Of a stretch of 7,128 bases of DNA, positions 6,753 through 7,128 are shown one piece after another. The notes below the pieces were generated by a model. The model was not told the DNA's origin. It was given only the letters and a program-made list of their open reading frames with translations, and ran no database searches. The stretch lies in NCBI GenBank assembly GCA_014378225.1, contig JACMOA010000027.1:1-7128 (forward strand), in the 5' to 3' direction. The stretch's first letter is position 1. Each line of letters begins with the position of its first letter. This stretch comes from Deinococcales bacterium (lineage in GTDB: Bacteria; Deinococcota; Deinococci; Deinococcales; Deinococcaceae). A program made the position numbers and the translations under genes.

Positions 6753-6988
6753 GCTTGAGTGGCACGACCCCCCTGTTCTTTTGCGCTGTCTTGAGATGAG
6801 CGGCACCGTCTTGGTCAGGGCGGCACTTCACGGGCCAGACCGCCTAGCGGGCCATCTCGCTACGCTCAAAAGAGTTTTCCCCCTCCCGTAAAACGGGGGG
6901 GATATTTTCTTTAGCTGAGCGGACAGGCCCGTTAGGTGCCGCTCAGCTAAAGACGCGAAAGAAAGCAGGGGGGTCGCAGCACTCGAGC
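6753..6988. repeat. Fold-back (MITE-like) element with long imperfect inverted arms
   Basis: The left arm (6753-6807) and right arm (6935-6988) match in inverted orientation over about 55 bases, by eye about three quarters identical. Perfect blocks are CGACCCCCCTG (6765-6775) against 6966-6976, and TGAGCGGCACC (6797-6807) against 6935-6945. Further inward, ACGGGCC near 6830 matches again, with a gap. The right half itself contains a perfect 14-base inverted repeat (6909-6922 and 6939-6952). There is no coding frame of note, no CTCGAG inside, and no clear target-site duplication. It begins seven bases after the trpD stop. The ends are CTTGAGT on the left and ACTCGAG on the right. Confidence 0.7.
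6879..6912 (+). terminator. Probable terminator of the trp operon
   Basis: CCCCCTCCCG (6879-6888) and CGGGGGGG (6894-6901) pair around a five-base TAAAA loop, with one G-U pair in an eight-pair stem. ATATTTTCTTT follows. It lies about 130 bases after the trpD stop, inside the fold-back element. The T run is interrupted, so termination may be partial; the strong 14-base hairpin just downstream (6909-6952) could help. Confidence 0.65.
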
Positions 6989-7040
6989 GAAACACCTCCT
7001 ATTCAACTCTCCCTACACATTCCCACTTCCCCCCAACCCC

Positions 7041-7046
7041 TAAACT
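7041..7046 (+). promoter_or_regulatory. -10 box for the right-edge gene (leaderless)
   Basis: TAAACT fits TANNNT and ends six bases before ATG 7053, much as the leader-peptide start at 2005 follows TACACT by seven. No Shine-Dalgarno sequence lies before this ATG. I see no clear -35 hexamer at 16-18 bases. Confidence 0.5.
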
Positions 7047-7052
7047 ATCTCC

Positions 7053-7128
7053 ATGAAGAAGCTGTTGCTGGACGAACTGCCACAAAACTACCCGCTTGAG
7101 GGCTACCGACGTAAACAGGTGCTCGAGT
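7053..7128 (+). CDS. rlmN: Probable 23S rRNA (adenine-2503-C2)-methyltransferase RlmN, 5' part only
   Basis: Only the first 25 codons are present; the gene runs off the right edge. The start MKKLLLDELPQNYPLEGYRR followed by KQVLE resembles the N-terminus of RlmN, where a short leader is followed by a YRxKQ motif that normally runs on into a Trp. RlmN is a radical-SAM enzyme that methylates A2503 of 23S rRNA and an adenine in some tRNAs. The radical-SAM cysteines would lie beyond the window, so the call rests on a short match. It follows the trp operon terminator and has its own leaderless-type -10 box, so it is probably a separate transcription unit. A CTCGAG copy encodes the last Leu-Glu seen. 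Confidence 0.6.
   Translation, partial: MKKLLLDELPQNYPLEGYRRKQVLE

Noticed and set aside
6676..6891. 71-codon plus-strand frame overlapping the trpD end and the fold-back element
   Set aside because: Most of it is trpD out of frame plus repeat sequence; no ribosome binding site or family resemblance.

Overview
The window reads as chromosomal DNA of a bacterium from the Deinococcota, probably a Meiothermus-like member of the Thermaceae; this placement is inference. Supporting signs are the moderately high GC content, -10 boxes of the TANNNT type lying 6-7 bases before ATG codons (leaderless transcripts), strong GGAG-type ribosome binding sites inside operons, and low-complexity repeat tracts in the gaps between genes. 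The most striking feature is the palindrome CTCGAG: a hand count gives about 62 copies in 7128 bases, against about 1.7 expected by chance. It occurs in genes, gaps and control regions alike.

Layout. Positions 1-295 have no gene. They hold a strong terminator (33-61) for a gene off the left edge, a 16-base inverted repeat enclosing 99 bases, and small direct repeats. Positions 296-1876 on the minus strand encode a soluble histidine kinase with two PAS domains and no partner response regulator in view. The divergent gap (1877-2168) carries a kinase -10 box, then the promoter, leader peptide and terminator/antiterminator of a tryptophan attenuator. From 2169 to 6746 runs one plus-strand operon: trpE, a short AroQ-type chorismate mutase, a GNAT acetyltransferase, trpG, a Rid-family protein and trpD. 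A fold-back repeat (6753-6988) containing the operon's probable terminator follows. The window ends in the first 25 codons of a probable rlmN, apparently leaderless.

How the genes work together. TrpE and TrpG form anthranilate synthase, and TrpD adds phosphoribose to anthranilate, so the operon covers the first two committed steps of tryptophan synthesis. trpC, trpF, trpB and trpA must lie elsewhere. The chorismate mutase draws on the same substrate, chorismate, for phenylalanine and tyrosine, so both branches share one transcript. The leader at 2005-2104 has what classical attenuation needs: a 12-codon peptide with a Trp codon, two CCCAG segments and two CTGGG segments able to pair in alternative ways, and a terminal hairpin followed by six T. 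The Rid-family gene just before trpD is suggestive because Rid proteins act on reactive enamines and imines, but this one lacks the usual catalytic arginine.
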